Assembly (NCBI RefSeq): GCF_918797505.1
Contig: NC_092800.1
Span: 40,715,430 to 40,779,429, forward strand
From: Bemisia tabaci
Lineage: Eukaryota > Arthropoda > Insecta > Hemiptera > Aleyrodidae
Length of the DNA stretch: 64,000 bases
Reading direction: 5' to 3'
The position numbers and the translations under genes were made by a program. Numbering within the stretch: position 1 is the stretch's first letter; the number at the start of each line of letters is the position of its first letter. The notes below the pieces were generated by a model. It saw nothing but the letters and a program-made list of their open reading frames with translations. It made no database searches and was not told the origin of the DNA. This document shows positions 63,657-64,000 of the stretch, one piece after another.

Positions 63657-64000
63657 TTGCTCGCCGGAGGCTGAAGAAAATAACTCCCTCCTTTTCCTCC
63701 TTTCAAGATTTCCCAGGACGCGAGTGAACTAACGGCCGTTTTTGTATATGAAAATTCCTTATCCGGTGTATCTGAACGTCGTGTAACATCATTACGCAAC
63801 AAGAACATTTTTGGGCGACGTGACTTTGGTCCAAGGTTTGACTCTCAAGAATACACAAAGAAAGTTTACACGATATTCTTGGCATTAGTCTGATTTTTTA
63901 TTAATAAAAACCCTCGTTTGAGTCGAGTCCCCGTTCAAGCGGTAAAGTCTGAAATAGTTGTGCGGGCAAGGTATTTTTTCAAACGCTCGACTGACAGAGG
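63657..64000. other. Stretch without a recognisable gene
   Basis: Unique sequence to the window end; frames of 60-73 codons on the minus strand have no motif. Confidence 0.4.

Overview
The window reads as nuclear DNA of a repeat-rich animal, most likely an arthropod. It is AT-rich on average with sharp GC-rich islands, and no open frame exceeds about 150 codons. There is no bacterial-style gene packing, no ribosomal RNA and no intact transposase or reverse-transcriptase frame. Nearly everything recognisable is short, non-autonomous, palindromic mobile elements (MITE-like), plus tandem duplications and tRNA-derived fragments. The mix of repeats reminds me of whitefly (Bemisia) genomic DNA, but that is an impression from memory and not shown by the sequence; a database search would settle it.

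For cross-reference I give the repeat families letters. A: about 165 bp, TIR CAGTGGCGT, 8-bp target duplication (hAT-like). B: hairpin with a conserved core and variable stems. C: about 135-bp palindrome centred on a stem reading GGAACCACTATTTCTGGCTC. D: about 250 bp, TIR CTGCCGTGCT. E: about 255 bp, near full-length inverted repeat. F: 243 bp, TIR CAGGGTGTCTAC. G: 869 bp, TIR CAGGGCCGGATT (hAT-like). H: about 950-bp foldback, TIR CCCTGGTAAAAATTGGC, with a 76-nt perfect hairpin inside. I: TIR CAGGGTGGC. J, M, N, O, P, Q: further inverted-repeat elements. K: tandem repeat. L: CACTG-ended long palindromes. R: tRNA-like B-box repeat. S: tRNA-headed SINE. U: a conserved 113-bp pair.

Layout. 1-15 kb is dense in elements (N, H-type hairpin, M, GC hairpin clusters, L, B, D, A, E, C, F). 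15-28 kb is a repeat-poor, AT-rich stretch. It contains a few GC-richer, coding-looking blocks (18.63-18.92 kb and 19.88-20.08 kb on +; 23.91-24.12 kb and 26.75-26.94 kb on -) that could be exons of unidentified genes or relics. 28-43 kb returns to nested and tandem elements, with two oppositely oriented H copies 6 kb apart. 43-46 kb is unique AT-rich DNA ending in a CpG-rich island with a good splice donor. 46-62 kb holds a 218-bp tandem array of C elements, four G copies, R repeats, the SINE and a second, stronger CpG-rich island near 56 kb. The last 2.4 kb has E and B elements.

No gene in this window can be named. The parts worth attention are structural: unrelated element families share a GCGCAATGCGTGAAGTAT...TTGTAGGCGC module; one family keeps its ends while its palindromic interior is completely different in each copy; and two GC hairpin clusters use a uniform three-base loop.
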